From positions 372,001 through 436,000 of the forward strand of contig NZ_JAAOXM010000002.1 in NCBI RefSeq assembly GCF_011605345.1: a stretch of 64,000 nucleotides of DNA, written 5' to 3'. Positions within the stretch are counted from its first letter, which is position 1; every line of letters begins with the position of its first letter. This DNA comes from Burkholderia sp. D-99 (GTDB lineage Bacteria > Pseudomonadota > Gammaproteobacteria > Burkholderiales > Burkholderiaceae). The position numbers were made by a program, and so were the translations under genes. This document shows, piece by piece, positions 19,201-27,035 of this stretch. A model generated the notes under the pieces. That model was not told the DNA's origin and did not search any database. It worked only from the letters and a program-made list of their open reading frames with translations.

Positions 19201-20094
19201 ACGGCGGTGCTCAAGGACGCGCTCAAGGGCATTCATTGGAGAAAGTACAAAACGTTAGATGGCTCTATTCCGCTTGAACTAAAAGCTGGTATCGAAAAGG
19301 TGTGCGGGCGGATTCTTTCAGACGCACTAGGCACAGGGCCATTTGGCCTGCCCAAGGGTGATGCTGGTCAGTCAGAAGGCGCGATGCCGCGCATTGACAT
19401 TGTTGATGCAGAGCAAGGTCAAATCCAATACAACATGCGCTCCGAAGTCAGTGCATCGTTTATCCAGAGAAACTGGATCATTGCCATCCATGAGAAAGAG
19501 GTCGAGAAAATTATCGCGAATGTTGACGATACGCGGACTTTGAATGACCGACTGAAATCATTCGCTGACGTGATTTACCACGAGGCACGACACTGCCAGC
19601 AGGCATTTTGGATGATGGCACTGCTTCAACAACATCCCGAGGATTACAAAAAATTTACGCAAATTCTTAACGTTTATAAGTCGTATACAAAAAAAGGCGC
19701 CCGTGACGCGGCCCAAAACGTCAACATTCCCAATGACAATCTCGTTGCAACAGGAATGCATCGGATGCTGATGTTCCACTACTACTGGATGATTTCGTAC
19801 ATGCACGATCAAGCGGGTGGAGCCTATGTGGCCGCCGATGTGCCAAATGCGCAAGCCGAAGTGTGCAAATTGCTGAGTGTGTCGCCTGAAGCAGCGGCAA
19901 AGATGGTGAGTTTCGAAGCAGGCTATCGGAGTCAATTACATGAAGAAGATGCGTATGCGTGCGCGGAAGTGGTGCAGGCCTATTGGGACCGTCCTGATCG
20001 TGCTCTCGTGTTCAACCCTGGTACATGCACAGCAGGCTATGCCACTGCCCTCCAAGCCGTCGGCGCAAGAGGTGGATATGGCAAATCAAGCTGA
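16231..20094 (+). CDS. vgrG: Evolved VgrG with C-terminal zincin-like effector extension
   Basis: A 1287-residue type VI secretion spike protein. The first 550 residues form the gp27/gp5-like base ('RVKVQFEWGREGKHDEHSGIWLRV' type segment near 445), followed by the beta-helical DUF2345 region (about 670-800) with its short strand repeats. A small 'PYRITLDNGRVIEGV' sandwich segment comes near 855. The remaining 400 residues are not part of a standard VgrG. They contain H1117-E-A-R-H1121 preceded by 'FADVIY', an HExxH zinc-protease signature, so this is probably a VgrG-borne peptidase effector. Codon usage and GC content fall in this last part. The 3' end overlaps the next gene by 155 bases in another frame. 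The start at 16231 gives the family N-terminus 'FTQTHTLAISG'. Confidence 0.92.
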   Translation: MGIFTQTHTLAISGTALPTYGMDALPIFFPVRLQGIETIGRIDECRYLVTLRTDDAYAFSPSVTSNLDLDKVVGTEVTLSIRLEGKGQFIPGLAGNAGLGNIGAGTREITGLVVAARIAGQDRDSILYELELRPWLYRATLTQDCRLFQDMTVVDITDAVLSKYPYSVEKRLAGVFRGIYPKRDMQRQALESDWAFLQRLWEEWGIWWWFEHDNGHHRLVLCDTMGGHQPHGAAYATLRYLPPDSKRIDEEHIHALSVTSRLTAGRVTLTDYDYTRPRAKLAATEENPRGTASADGEIYAWGDYSQPLAGAPGLAGQPNDADREAHHFARVQLEAQRCAGLRAHGAGNLRGLTVGRTFTLTGYPQQSANREYVVVSCTLDIEEIGNRAGSAQTYRVETQFELLPANELFRLKRSVGKPVLSGPEKAIVVGPAGQEVWTDQYGRVKVQFEWGREGKHDEHSGIWLRVLSPWQGADMGATFIPRIGHEVVISHYYGDPDLPMIIGSAVNAFRQPALHVPDNQAVSVIRGREFHGTASGHLAIDDTQGQIQTQIASDAGASMLSLGNLRRITRNKGRADARGKGFDLRTDDWGVVRALKGLFVSTDGRAGGPGQAKDAKEAVGRLAMAQALQEGLTGLAQRHDAQQFDADQSDVAAAIKARNDAIKGHPSGDPDDFPELAEADMVLASAAGIGLSAERSVHIASNENVAVTSGRHIGLAVGRSLFASVTNAFSLFVHKAGMKLIAAAGKVRIEAQTDGIDVTAKQSVSITSTTDSIHLHAAKEIVLHAGSTEVRISDQGYVVRTAGEHTVYAGSHQTDAPQIRPMRLPVTPDNPGQFAAHFVLMEHASGFALPQQPYRITLDNGRVIEGVSNERGETSLITDHDVSFGTVELLAASDPDKVIAVNHAAVVRDDTTPYIAKAPNADKRTATIKGRKASTPEQGATSEDQPPMFATCDPLNFGLRFHHFIDGAKQSDVPGNRPRNDVVYPVTKAYTAVLKDALKGIHWRKYKTLDGSIPLELKAGIEKVCGRILSDALGTGPFGLPKGDAGQSEGAMPRIDIVDAEQGQIQYNMRSEVSASFIQRNWIIAIHEKEVEKIIANVDDTRTLNDRLKSFADVIYHEARHCQQAFWMMALLQQHPEDYKKFTQILNVYKSYTKKGARDAAQNVNIPNDNLVATGMHRMLMFHYYWMISYMHDQAGGAYVAADVPNAQAEVCKLLSVSPEAAAKMVSFEAGYRSQLHEEDAYACAEVVQAYWDRPDRALVFNPGTCTAGYATALQAVGARGGYGKSS

Positions 20095-20917
20095 CGAGCA
20101 ACGTCAAATGGTGCGCAGCATCCTGAAGACGGCGATGGAGATTCTGCGCGACGACAAGCCGTTTGATCCATCAGATTCCATTTTTGGCCGAATCATCGAT
20201 ACAGATCGCCACTATCGATCGAAAGGGCTACGATATCTATACGCCAGTCGAGTTTCGACCGCAACCACAATTTCTTTTTCAACATTCGATAATCCGGAAG
20301 ATTACACAGCTGATCGATCGAAGATGAAGATCGTCCCAACAGCATTTGTCATGCGACTAAGTCCAATGCTTGTTGGTCTACCCAGCACGGAAATCAAAGC
20401 TCTTCTTCAACTGGAGGGGTACTGGGTTGATTCAGATGGGAATCGTGAATACGGGAACGAGATTATGGTGCGTACCCCGGACATGCCAAACTTGCAATCC
20501 TTCCGCTATCGATCGAAAGACATTCCGGGGGGTAAATTTACAATTGATGTCGAATTACTCTACGCAAATCCCTTGGACGGCTCCTTTCCCCCAAAGCTAT
20601 CCGAAATCACAATACTGCGCGCCTACAAGATTTTGACGCCCGAGGAACGCGAACAACGTCGCCTCGAACAACAGCAGGCAAAGCGGCTGAAGTACGGAAA
20701 AATGAATCTATGTACCGGAATGATCTGTCCGGAAACAGGTATTTGGGAAGGGTGGTCGGATAACGGACCGACCGATCAACTGCTTGTTCATGCTGGCAGA
20801 GAGTTCCCTGAGGTACGAACCATCCATTTTCACGTGCAATGGTATTGCCCTCATGCTCCAGGGCGATGGATGTGGCTCAAGGACGATTCGGAGAGAGGAC
20901 TGGGGTCAGTTGCATGA
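19940..20917 (+). CDS. Exported candidate immunity protein for the VgrG effector
   Basis: A 325-residue protein of no recognised family. It begins with a signal sequence: a basic start, a hydrophobic stretch 'GTVLIVLSCS', then 'LVHA|QQ'; either lipoprotein processing at the Cys or ordinary cleavage after VHA is possible, and both put it in the envelope. The first 155 bases overlap the 3' end of vgrG in a different frame, with a GGAG Shine-Dalgarno inside vgrG. Tight coupling to an effector-bearing vgrG, export to the periplasm and a tandem paralogue downstream all suggest it neutralises the effector. This role is inference. Low GC content supports acquisition with the effector. Confidence 0.7.
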   Translation: MKKMRMRARKWCRPIGTVLIVLSCSTLVHAQQAMPLPSKPSAQEVDMANQADEQRQMVRSILKTAMEILRDDKPFDPSDSIFGRIIDTDRHYRSKGLRYLYASRVSTATTISFSTFDNPEDYTADRSKMKIVPTAFVMRLSPMLVGLPSTEIKALLQLEGYWVDSDGNREYGNEIMVRTPDMPNLQSFRYRSKDIPGGKFTIDVELLYANPLDGSFPPKLSEITILRAYKILTPEEREQRRLEQQQAKRLKYGKMNLCTGMICPETGIWEGWSDNGPTDQLLVHAGREFPEVRTIHFHVQWYCPHAPGRWMWLKDDSERGLGSVA

Positions 20918-21110
20918 AGAAGATGCCCATGCATGTACGGGAGTGGTGCAAGATTATTGGGACCGTCCTGATCGTGCTCTCGTGTTCAACCCCGGCACAT
21001 GCACTGGAGCCTATAGCGAGTCACTACGAGCCATTGGGGGAGGGATTTGAAATGCAGACGACCGCCGACGAACAGCGGGCCACGGTGCGGAGCATCCTGA
21101 AAGAAGCGAT
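20903..21110 (+). repeat. Duplicated copy of the vgrG-end / immunity-start junction
   Basis: This stretch is a close copy of about 19925-20150. In the vgrG frame it still encodes a tail like that of VgrG ('QLHEEDAHAC', then 'YWDRPDRALVFNPGTC'), although no vgrG precedes it here; in the other frame it encodes the signal peptide of the second immunity paralogue. It shows that the immunity gene was duplicated together with the overlapped vgrG 3' end. Confidence 0.85.
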
Positions 21111-21519
21111 GGCGATCCTGCGCGACGACAAGCCATATGATCCACGGGATATGATCGTTGGGAAACTCTTTTCGACATGGACTCAGCAATCCGCGAAAGG
21201 TGCTCTTTATCGTTATGCCAATCGTGCCTTGTCTTCAACGACGATTGAACTTGTCACACGTACCGACCCCGAAGATTACAGCGACGATCGGTCGAAGGTA
21301 AAAATCGTCCCGGCTGAAATAATAATTCACCTTAGCCCGATGATCGCGGGCCTTCCCGATACGGAAATAAAGGAATTTCTTCAATTGGAAGATTTTTGGA
21401 TTGACTCGAACGGGAACGTTGACCATCGACGTGCACACGTCGATACAAAACAGCGGATTCGCGAATCGAGCATTGACGATGCAAGCCGATCGGCAACGCA
21501 TGGAAGCGAACAGAACTAA
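20914..21519 (+). CDS. Truncated second copy of the candidate immunity protein
   Basis: A 201-residue paralogue of the preceding protein. The start at 20914 overlaps the previous stop as ATGA. The signal peptide and the next 150 residues align well ('DEQRATVRSILKEAMAILRDDKPYDP', 'DPEDYSDDRSKVKIVPAEIIIHLSPM', 'EIKEFLQLEDFWIDSNGN'). After 'DSNGN' similarity stops. The DNA can be rejoined in the +1 frame ('LTIDVH', matching 'FTIDVE' of copy one), so a deletion of about 70-80 bases plus a frame change has shortened the protein. It may be a decaying duplicate or a shorter variant immunity protein. Which of the two is unknown. Confidence 0.65.
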   Translation: MKKMPMHVREWCKIIGTVLIVLSCSTPAHALEPIASHYEPLGEGFEMQTTADEQRATVRSILKEAMAILRDDKPYDPRDMIVGKLFSTWTQQSAKGALYRYANRALSSTTIELVTRTDPEDYSDDRSKVKIVPAEIIIHLSPMIAGLPDTEIKEFLQLEDFWIDSNGNVDHRRAHVDTKQRIRESSIDDASRSATHGSEQN

Positions 21520-21558
21520 CTGACACACGGCCACCGCCACCGGGCGGCCGTGTGTCAG
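21520..21558. terminator. Bidirectional terminator between the immunity genes and the propeller gene
   Basis: Bases 21520-21532 and 21546-21558 form a perfect 13-bp stem (CTGACACACGGCC) with a 13-base loop between two facing genes. It lies one base past the truncated immunity stop. Confidence 0.8.
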
Positions 21559-21585
21559 CTCGTTATCGGCCGGGCATCGCCTGCG

Positions 21586-23286
21586 TCAGTGCGACCGGCC
21601 CGTTTCGGTACCCGGTGCGAACTCGATACCCCGCAACACTTCCGCAAACTTCGCAGTCCGCAGCACGGCGAACTGCTCGTGTGCCGCCGTCGTCGCGCTC
21701 GTGTTCTTCAGCACGTCACGCACCGCAACCAGCCGGTTCGGATCGGCACCGACATCGCCGTTGCCGCTGACCGTCGACGTCACCGCCCAGATCGTCACCG
21801 TGCCGTCGCGTTCGACGCGGCCCGTCAGGTTGCGCAGGCCGGCCGTCGCCGGTGCCCACGGCAGGCCCGTCGCCGAATTGTTGCCCGCCGGGTAGCCTGC
21901 GACCGAATACGGCTGACCGAGGTTCAACCCGTTCTGCAGCGTGTACGCGAGCTTCCACTGCTTCGCGCCCGCGTCGTAGACCCACTTCTGCAGGCCCGCC
22001 GTCGTCTGCGCGGCCGCATGCGTGTACAGGTCCGCGCCGCCCGTGTAGCCGTCGCCTTCGTCCGCGACGTACAGCGTGTTCGCGTCGGCGAACCAGATCC
22101 CGAACGGGTAGGAGAGCGTCGTCGCGGTCTTGTTCGGCGTGGTCGGGAAGCCGGCCAGCACGCACATGTTGTTCGGCAGGCCGGCCGTCTGCAGCGTGGC
22201 CGCGTTGTACGCGAGCGGCGCCGTCGGCAGCACGGCCTTCGGCGACGGCACGCCGACGCCCGACGGGCACGCGGTGCCGGTCGTATCGACGAAGTACACG
22301 GTATTCACGCCGTTGCCGCCGCTGCCCTTCGTGTAGTACACGACGTTGTCGTGCACCGCGATGCCGCGGAAGTTGTCGTCCTTGCCGATCTTGTCGGCCT
22401 TCGCGCCGAGTTCCGTGACCGAGAAGCTCGCGAGCGGCGTCGGCACGCCCGGGTCCTGCTGCGCTTCGTGGTGCTTCGCGCCGTCGATGAGCTGCGCGCC
22501 CGCGCCGAGGATCACGTTGTCCGGCTGCGGGTTCGAGCCGTTGCCGGCGTTGCCCGACGTGTAGTAGACCTCATGGCCGTCGCGATTGTTCAGGATCGCC
22601 GCTCGGCCGTTGTTGCCGCTGTACGCACTCGTCTCGGTAAAGCGGAAGTGCCCGTGGCGATCGACGCGCGCGATCACGCGATAGAAGTTCTGCCCGTCCG
22701 GGTTCGTCGTATCGACGGCAAGCGGCGTGTTCGAGTTCGACACGTCGATCGCGTTGACCGGCGCGACGTAACCCATGAACGTCAGATAGCTGCCGTCGAG
22801 CGACAGGTGCAGGCCGAGTTCCGACTTCGAGCTGAAGCTCGTCACCATCTGGTCGTGCGCGAAGCCTTTCTGCAGGCTGTTCGGCACTTCGAGCGTGCCG
22901 ACGACGCCGCCGGCCGGCGTGATCTGGTCGAGGAAGATGCGCGACGTGAGGCCGAAGCTGCCGTCGTAGCGGTCGTTGTTCCACACGTACGGATAGGTAC
23001 CGTCGTTCGGCGCGCCGGCAGCCGTGCCGCAGCCGCCGGTGGTCTTCGCGCAGTTCGGCGGCAGGATCGCGCCGGGCTGGACGTTGCCCGACACGTTGTC
23101 GTACACGCTGCGGCTGAGAACCAGGAAGCCCGGCACGAAACCCGGCTCAAAACGGCTGTCGCCGTCGTTGTCATGCGGGGCGGCCTGCACGCCGATGCTC
23201 GCGGCAATCAGCGTCAGTGCGACGGCAGGAACGGTACGATCGCGCAGCGCGCGGCGGCGCTTCGCGGACAAGGCGAAATTCGGCAT
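21586..23286 (-). CDS. Secreted propeller-like protein of unknown function
   Basis: About 566 residues. I prefer the start at 23286 because GGAG lies nine bases before it; an alternative ATG is at 23307. The product has a typical export signal (basic 'AKRRRALRDR', hydrophobic core, cleavage near 'VQA|APH'). The mature part is rich in Gly, Asn and Thr and has repeated strand patterns such as 'LHLSLDGSYLTFMGY', 'RDGHEVYYTSGNAGNG', 'HDNVVYYTKGSGGNG' and 'FGIWFADANTLYVADEG', which look like blades of a beta-propeller. Four Cys are present, so disulfides are possible in the periplasm or outside the cell. No catalytic signature was recognised. It stands 176 bases after a small monooxygenase-like gene; co-transcription is uncertain. 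Confidence 0.75.
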   Translation of the reverse strand: MPNFALSAKRRRALRDRTVPAVALTLIAASIGVQAAPHDNDGDSRFEPGFVPGFLVLSRSVYDNVSGNVQPGAILPPNCAKTTGGCGTAAGAPNDGTYPYVWNNDRYDGSFGLTSRIFLDQITPAGGVVGTLEVPNSLQKGFAHDQMVTSFSSKSELGLHLSLDGSYLTFMGYVAPVNAIDVSNSNTPLAVDTTNPDGQNFYRVIARVDRHGHFRFTETSAYSGNNGRAAILNNRDGHEVYYTSGNAGNGSNPQPDNVILGAGAQLIDGAKHHEAQQDPGVPTPLASFSVTELGAKADKIGKDDNFRGIAVHDNVVYYTKGSGGNGVNTVYFVDTTGTACPSGVGVPSPKAVLPTAPLAYNAATLQTAGLPNNMCVLAGFPTTPNKTATTLSYPFGIWFADANTLYVADEGDGYTGGADLYTHAAAQTTAGLQKWVYDAGAKQWKLAYTLQNGLNLGQPYSVAGYPAGNNSATGLPWAPATAGLRNLTGRVERDGTVTIWAVTSTVSGNGDVGADPNRLVAVRDVLKNTSATTAAHEQFAVLRTAKFAEVLRGIEFAPGTETGRSH

Positions 23287-23483
23287 GGACAAGGCTCCGT
23301 ACGACATCGAGTGAGGACGTTGTTGGTGGACAGACTGACGACGTGAAGCCCCGCCACCTTAGCCATGCTTGATGAAGAATTGATTGCACGCGACGCCGTG
23401 GCAACCCGCGTGCTGACACGGGGCGCCGGGTGCGGCGCGTTGTTATTTATCCGTAATGCGAAAGAAATGAATCAGACAGCCAT

Positions 23484-23810
23484 TCATGCGGATTGCCCTG
23501 CATGCGGCTGCATCAGCTTGCCGTCGCCGTACTCGCGCAGCACCTTCGAAATCACGACGCGATAGCCGTCCAGCCAGCGTGCCTGCTTCGCCTTTGCCTC
23601 GAGATGCGCCGGGTGCTGCATCAGTTGCTGCAGCGCCGCCTCCGATTCCCAGTAGTAGACGTTCTGGATCAGCCCCGCGTCGGCGTTCTCCCACGTTTCC
23701 TCGCCGAGATAGCCGGGCGTCGCACGCGCCATGTCGGCGATCTGCCGGTCGAGCCGGTGGAATTCGTCGTCGTATTGCCCGGCACGGAAAATGAAGGTCG
23801 ACGCGTACAT
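23484..23810 (-). CDS. Antibiotic biosynthesis monooxygenase (ABM)-like protein
   Basis: A 108-residue protein with the dimeric alpha-beta barrel pattern of the ABM family: an N-terminal strand 'YASTFIFRAG', a helix with 'FHRLDRQIADMARATPGYLG', then 'VYYWESEAALQQLMQHPAH' and 'ARWLDGYRVVISKVLREYG'. The His in 'HPAHLEAK' is a usual position. Members oxidise small aromatics or act as simple stress proteins, and many have no known substrate. The start at 23810 gives the family N-terminus. It follows the sulfatase operon genes in the same direction but with a spacer of 65 bases, and nothing ties it to them in function. Confidence 0.8.
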   Translation of the reverse strand: MYASTFIFRAGQYDDEFHRLDRQIADMARATPGYLGEETWENADAGLIQNVYYWESEAALQQLMQHPAHLEAKAKQARWLDGYRVVISKVLREYGDGKLMQPHAGQSA

Positions 23811-23875
23811 GCCCGCTCCATCGAAAGCGATTGAAAGAGCGCCGATTGTAAGACACGTGCGGCGCGCCGCGATCG

Positions 23876-24862
23876 TCACGCGGCGAGTGGATCGACGCCG
23901 GGCCGGCCGGCGAGCCACGCGTCGATGCGCGGTGCGTCTTCACGCATGCCGGCCGCGGGTGCCGGCATCGCGGCCAGCGCGTGCCGTGCGCGTTCAAGCG
24001 CCTCCCCGAAACCGCGCAATTCGCGCGTCGCGGGCCGGTCGCCGGCATGCCGGCGCGCGAGTGCCGCTTCGATGTTGGCGTCGATCAATGCACGCTGAGC
24101 GTCGATGAAGTCGATGCACAGCGCGCGGCATTGCGCGGATACCGATGCGACGGCCAGCAGGACAGGCACGATCGACACGGTCAGGTAGCCGCCGGGCGCA
24201 AGCCGCGACAGCGCATGACGCACGTCCTGCCCGCCGCCGGTCAACGAGGCGAACACCGCATCGCGCCACACCGCGCGCTCGAACACGAGCGCATCGCGAT
24301 ACGCATCGTGCGCCGAGCGGTCCGCGACCTGTCCGGCCGTCACCAGCTGAATCGGGAATGAAGATGCAACGGAAGATGACGTGCTCGCCGTTTCGACAAT
24401 GCAGTTCGCGCCAAGCCATGCGGCATCGTCGCGCCGCGCGGCCAGCACACGGGCCTGCAACCGGTCGGGCAGCATCGGATCGAGCGGCACCGCGCCGCAG
24501 ATCGACGGCTTGTCGGCATGCACGCTGCAGCGGCCGTCGTCGGCCAGCGCCGCGCAACGGCCGAGCGACGGGTAGTCGTAGCCCTGCAGCGTCAGTGCGA
24601 TCCAGTCGCTCCCCACGCCGCCGGGGCGATGAAACAACCGCGCCGCCAGCGCATCGGCAGCCGCGACGTCGTCCGCATCGAGCCCGTGCTCGCGGCCGCC
24701 CGCACGCCAGCGCTCGCCGATCCGCCGCTTCGGCACGCGACGGATCGTCAGCGCGCCGACGAAGCGATGCCGATGCCGGAACAGTTCGCGCAACGACAGC
24801 GTCGGCGGGCTGTTGCAGCAGCGTCCGCATGCGTTGCATGCGAGTACATAGGTGTCTACCAC
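23876..24862 (-). CDS. YkgJ-family cysteine-cluster protein
   Basis: A 328-residue protein. I place the start at a GTG (24862) that overlaps the stop of the upstream gene by seven bases, because the conserved part begins right behind it with 'VLACNACGRCCNSPP', the CxxCxxCC signature of the YkgJ family, thought to bind zinc or an Fe-S cluster. A second Cys group follows near residue 110-130 ('GRCAALADDGRCSVHADKPSIC'). The C-terminal half is helical and unassigned. Translational coupling to a MetQ-like binding protein and a formylglycine-generating enzyme suggests a role with the sulfatase, perhaps in metal handling, but that is a guess. Confidence 0.75.
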   Translation of the reverse strand: MVDTYVLACNACGRCCNSPPTLSLRELFRHRHRFVGALTIRRVPKRRIGERWRAGGREHGLDADDVAAADALAARLFHRPGGVGSDWIALTLQGYDYPSLGRCAALADDGRCSVHADKPSICGAVPLDPMLPDRLQARVLAARRDDAAWLGANCIVETASTSSSVASSFPIQLVTAGQVADRSAHDAYRDALVFERAVWRDAVFASLTGGGQDVRHALSRLAPGGYLTVSIVPVLLAVASVSAQCRALCIDFIDAQRALIDANIEAALARRHAGDRPATRELRGFGEALERARHALAAMPAPAAGMREDAPRIDAWLAGRPGVDPLAA

Positions 24863-25710
24863 GGCCGCCGCACCGAATCCTGGTAGCGCGTGAGGATGAA
24901 GCGCGCGACGTCGTCCGAGTGATACGCGGCGACGAGTTGCGTCACCCACGGTTTCGCGCGATCGGCGTCGCGCACCGTCAGCACGTTCGCATACGGCGAG
25001 CGCGCATCCTCGATGCTGATGCTGTCGCGCGCGGGTTGCAGCCCGGCACGCGCGGCATCGTCGCTGTCGATCGCGACGAACGCGACCTTGTCGAGCGCCG
25101 CGTAAAGGCGCTCGCGGCGCAGCGCGACGAGCTTCAGCCCGAGCCGGTTGCCGGTCACGTCGCGCAGCGTCGCATGCAGGCCGGCCTGCTCGCGCAGCGT
25201 TACCAGCGTGTCGTTCTGCAGCAGCACGAGCGCGCGCGCCATCCCGCGCGGATCGGCGGGAATCGCGATCGTCGCACCGGGCTGCAGTTCGTTCAGGTTT
25301 TTCAGCTTGCGTGAATAGAACGCCATCGGCAGCGTGACGGTCGGCGCGATATCGGCCAGTGCGTAGCGCTTCTGCGCACGCGTGGCGGCAAGCTGTTGCG
25401 CATCCTCGAAGCTGGCTGCGTCGATCCGGCCGTCGGCAAGCGCCGCGTCGATGCGCGACGCATCGTCGAATTCGATGACGTCGATGCCGAACCCTCGCGA
25501 CGCGGCGACCCGCTTCACTTCGTCAAGGATCTGCGCATGCACGCCGCGCGTCACGCCGACGCGTACGGCCGGAGTGGTCGCGGTGGTCGGTGCAGTCGCG
25601 GTGGTCGCGGTGGTCGCCGCGGACGATTCGGCGGCAATGGTCGAAGCCGGATGAACGAGCCCGCAAGCAACCATCAGCCACGCGCCCAGGTAGTTCACGA
25701 CGCGCTTCAT
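24856..25710 (-). CDS. MetQ/NlpA-family substrate-binding lipoprotein
   Basis: A 284-residue exported binding protein. It has a signal peptide with a lipobox-like 'LMVACG' and then a Thr/Ala-rich linker ('TTATTATAPTTATT') encoded by short repeats, before the fold starts with 'VRVGVTRGVHAQILDEV'. The fold carries NlpA family stretches: 'FGIDVIEFDD', 'TLPMAFYSRKLKNLNELQPGATIAIPADPRGMARALVLLQ' in pieces, and 'YANVLTVRDADR'. Relatives bind methionine or related sulfur amino acids for an ABC importer. No permease or ATPase accompanies it. Its start overlaps the formylglycine-enzyme stop as ATGA, so it is translated with it. A scavenging role for a compound released by the sulfatase is possible. 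Confidence 0.85.
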   Translation of the reverse strand: MKRVVNYLGAWLMVACGLVHPASTIAAESSAATTATTATAPTTATTPAVRVGVTRGVHAQILDEVKRVAASRGFGIDVIEFDDASRIDAALADGRIDAASFEDAQQLAATRAQKRYALADIAPTVTLPMAFYSRKLKNLNELQPGATIAIPADPRGMARALVLLQNDTLVTLREQAGLHATLRDVTGNRLGLKLVALRRERLYAALDKVAFVAIDSDDAARAGLQPARDSISIEDARSPYANVLTVRDADRAKPWVTQLVAAYHSDDVARFILTRYQDSVRRPW

Positions 25711-26756
25711 GATGCATCCCTCAGAATCGTGCGAAACCCGATATGCGACGCGCCGAGATCGGCTTCCTGCTGTTCGCGTGACGACGCGCGATAGCGCACG
25801 CAGTAGTCGCGCGAGCACAGGAACGAGCCGCCCTTGATGACCATCGGCGTATCGTGCCGACGCGTCGGCGGCGCGACGGCCGCCGTGTCGCCGTTCGTAT
25901 GCGACTGGTGCGGGCCCGTGTACGCGTCCTTCGTCCATTCCCATGCATTGCCGATCATGTCGTAGAGCCGGAACCCGTTCGCCGCGTAGCAGCCGACGGG
26001 CGCGAGCCCCGCGTGACCGTCCTCGGCCGTGTCGAGCACCGGGAACACGCCCTGCCAGTAGTTCGCGGCCGGCTTGCCCTGCGCGTCGCGCGGCGCCGCG
26101 TCGAGCGACGCGTCGTCGCGGCCGGCCTTGCCCGCGTATTCCCATTCGGCCTCGGTCGGCAGGTCACGGCCGAGCCACCGTGCATACGCGAGCGCATCGC
26201 GCTGCGTGACGAGCGTGACGGGCAGGTTGCCGACCCCGTCGACGCCGCTGCCCGGCCCGCGAGGATGACGCCACGACGCCCCCTTCACCCAGGACCACCA
26301 CGCCAGATCGCGCGCGTTCATCTCGTCGCGCGTCGGCACATGGAACACCGCCGCCCCACCCTGCTGCTCGGCCTCGGTGACATAGCCGGTCGCCTGCACG
26401 AACGCGGCGAACTGCGCGATCGTCACGTCGGTCTGGTCGATCCAGAACCCACCGACGTGCGTGCGGCCGTCGCCGACCGGACGCTCGTCCGCATAGCCGC
26501 GCGTGCTGCCGAACACGAACGCGCCGCCGCGCAGGTGCACCATCCCGGCCTTCGGGTCGTCGCGCCACTTTGCCGGCAGCCCCGAATAGCGCTCGCACTG
26601 TTGCTCCGAGCCGAGCGGCGCGAGCGCACGGCCACGATTCGCGTCGTCGAATGCGCCGCCCGCCGGGGCGACGGGATTCGCATAGCCGGCCGCGAACGCG
26701 GCGGCGAACAGCGTGACGGCAAGCGCCGCGCCGATCGTCCAGAACCGGAACCGCAT
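25707..26756 (-). CDS. Formylglycine-generating enzyme (sulfatase maturase, SUMF1 type)
   Basis: A 349-residue exported protein of the FGE-sulfatase domain family. After a signal peptide or anchor (residues 1-25) it shows 'GGAFVFGSTRGYADERPV', 'VGGFWIDQTDVTIAQFAAF', 'LPTEAEWEYAGKAG', 'YDMIGNAWEWTKD' and 'VIKGGSFLCSRDYCVRYR'. In the last segment C314 and C319 match the two copper-binding catalytic Cys of true FGE, so it should be an active maturase and not merely a fold relative. FGE converts the sulfatase Cys to formylglycine with oxygen. It lies directly downstream of a sulfatase gene, from which it is separated by a 27-bp tandem repeat. Export of both proteins suggests that maturation takes place in the envelope. 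Confidence 0.92.
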   Translation of the reverse strand: MRFRFWTIGAALAVTLFAAAFAAGYANPVAPAGGAFDDANRGRALAPLGSEQQCERYSGLPAKWRDDPKAGMVHLRGGAFVFGSTRGYADERPVGDGRTHVGGFWIDQTDVTIAQFAAFVQATGYVTEAEQQGGAAVFHVPTRDEMNARDLAWWSWVKGASWRHPRGPGSGVDGVGNLPVTLVTQRDALAYARWLGRDLPTEAEWEYAGKAGRDDASLDAAPRDAQGKPAANYWQGVFPVLDTAEDGHAGLAPVGCYAANGFRLYDMIGNAWEWTKDAYTGPHQSHTNGDTAAVAPPTRRHDTPMVIKGGSFLCSRDYCVRYRASSREQQEADLGASHIGFRTILRDAS

Positions 26757-26798
26757 CGTGTGATCCTTTCAAGAAAACGCCTGGCCACCCCAGGTTTT

Positions 26799-27014
26799 AC
26801 GCCCCGAAGGAAGTCCCCTTGGGGGACGCCCCGGAGGAAGTCCCCTTGGGGGACGCCCCGAAGGAAGTCCCCTTGGGGGACGCCCCGAAGGAAGTCCCCT
26901 TGGGGGACGCCCCGGAGGAAGTCCCCTTGGGGGACGCCCCGAAGGAAGTCCCCTTGGGGGACGCCCCGGAGGAAGCCCCCTTGCGGGACACCCTGAAGAA
27001 AATCCCCTCGGGAG
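26799..27014. repeat. 27-bp tandem repeat, eight units, each with a small hairpin
   Basis: Units of 27 bases start at 26799, 26826, 26853, 26880, 26907, 26934, 26961 and 26988. The first six differ only at one A/G position; the last two are diverged. Each regular unit contains GTCCCC-TTG-GGGGAC, a six-bp stem with a three-base loop. The array fills the spacer between the sulfatase and formylglycine-enzyme genes. Confidence 0.95.
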
Positions 27015-27035
27015 GCCTGCAGCGAAGCAACAGCC

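Noticed and set aside
20784..21050. Independent gene encoding a VgrG-like tail
   Set aside because: It lacks any VgrG body and start signal and overlaps the second immunity paralogue; best read as a duplication remnant.
26799..27014. Regular repeats as a CRISPR array
   Set aside because: Units are directly contiguous with no unique spacers and no cas genes are near.
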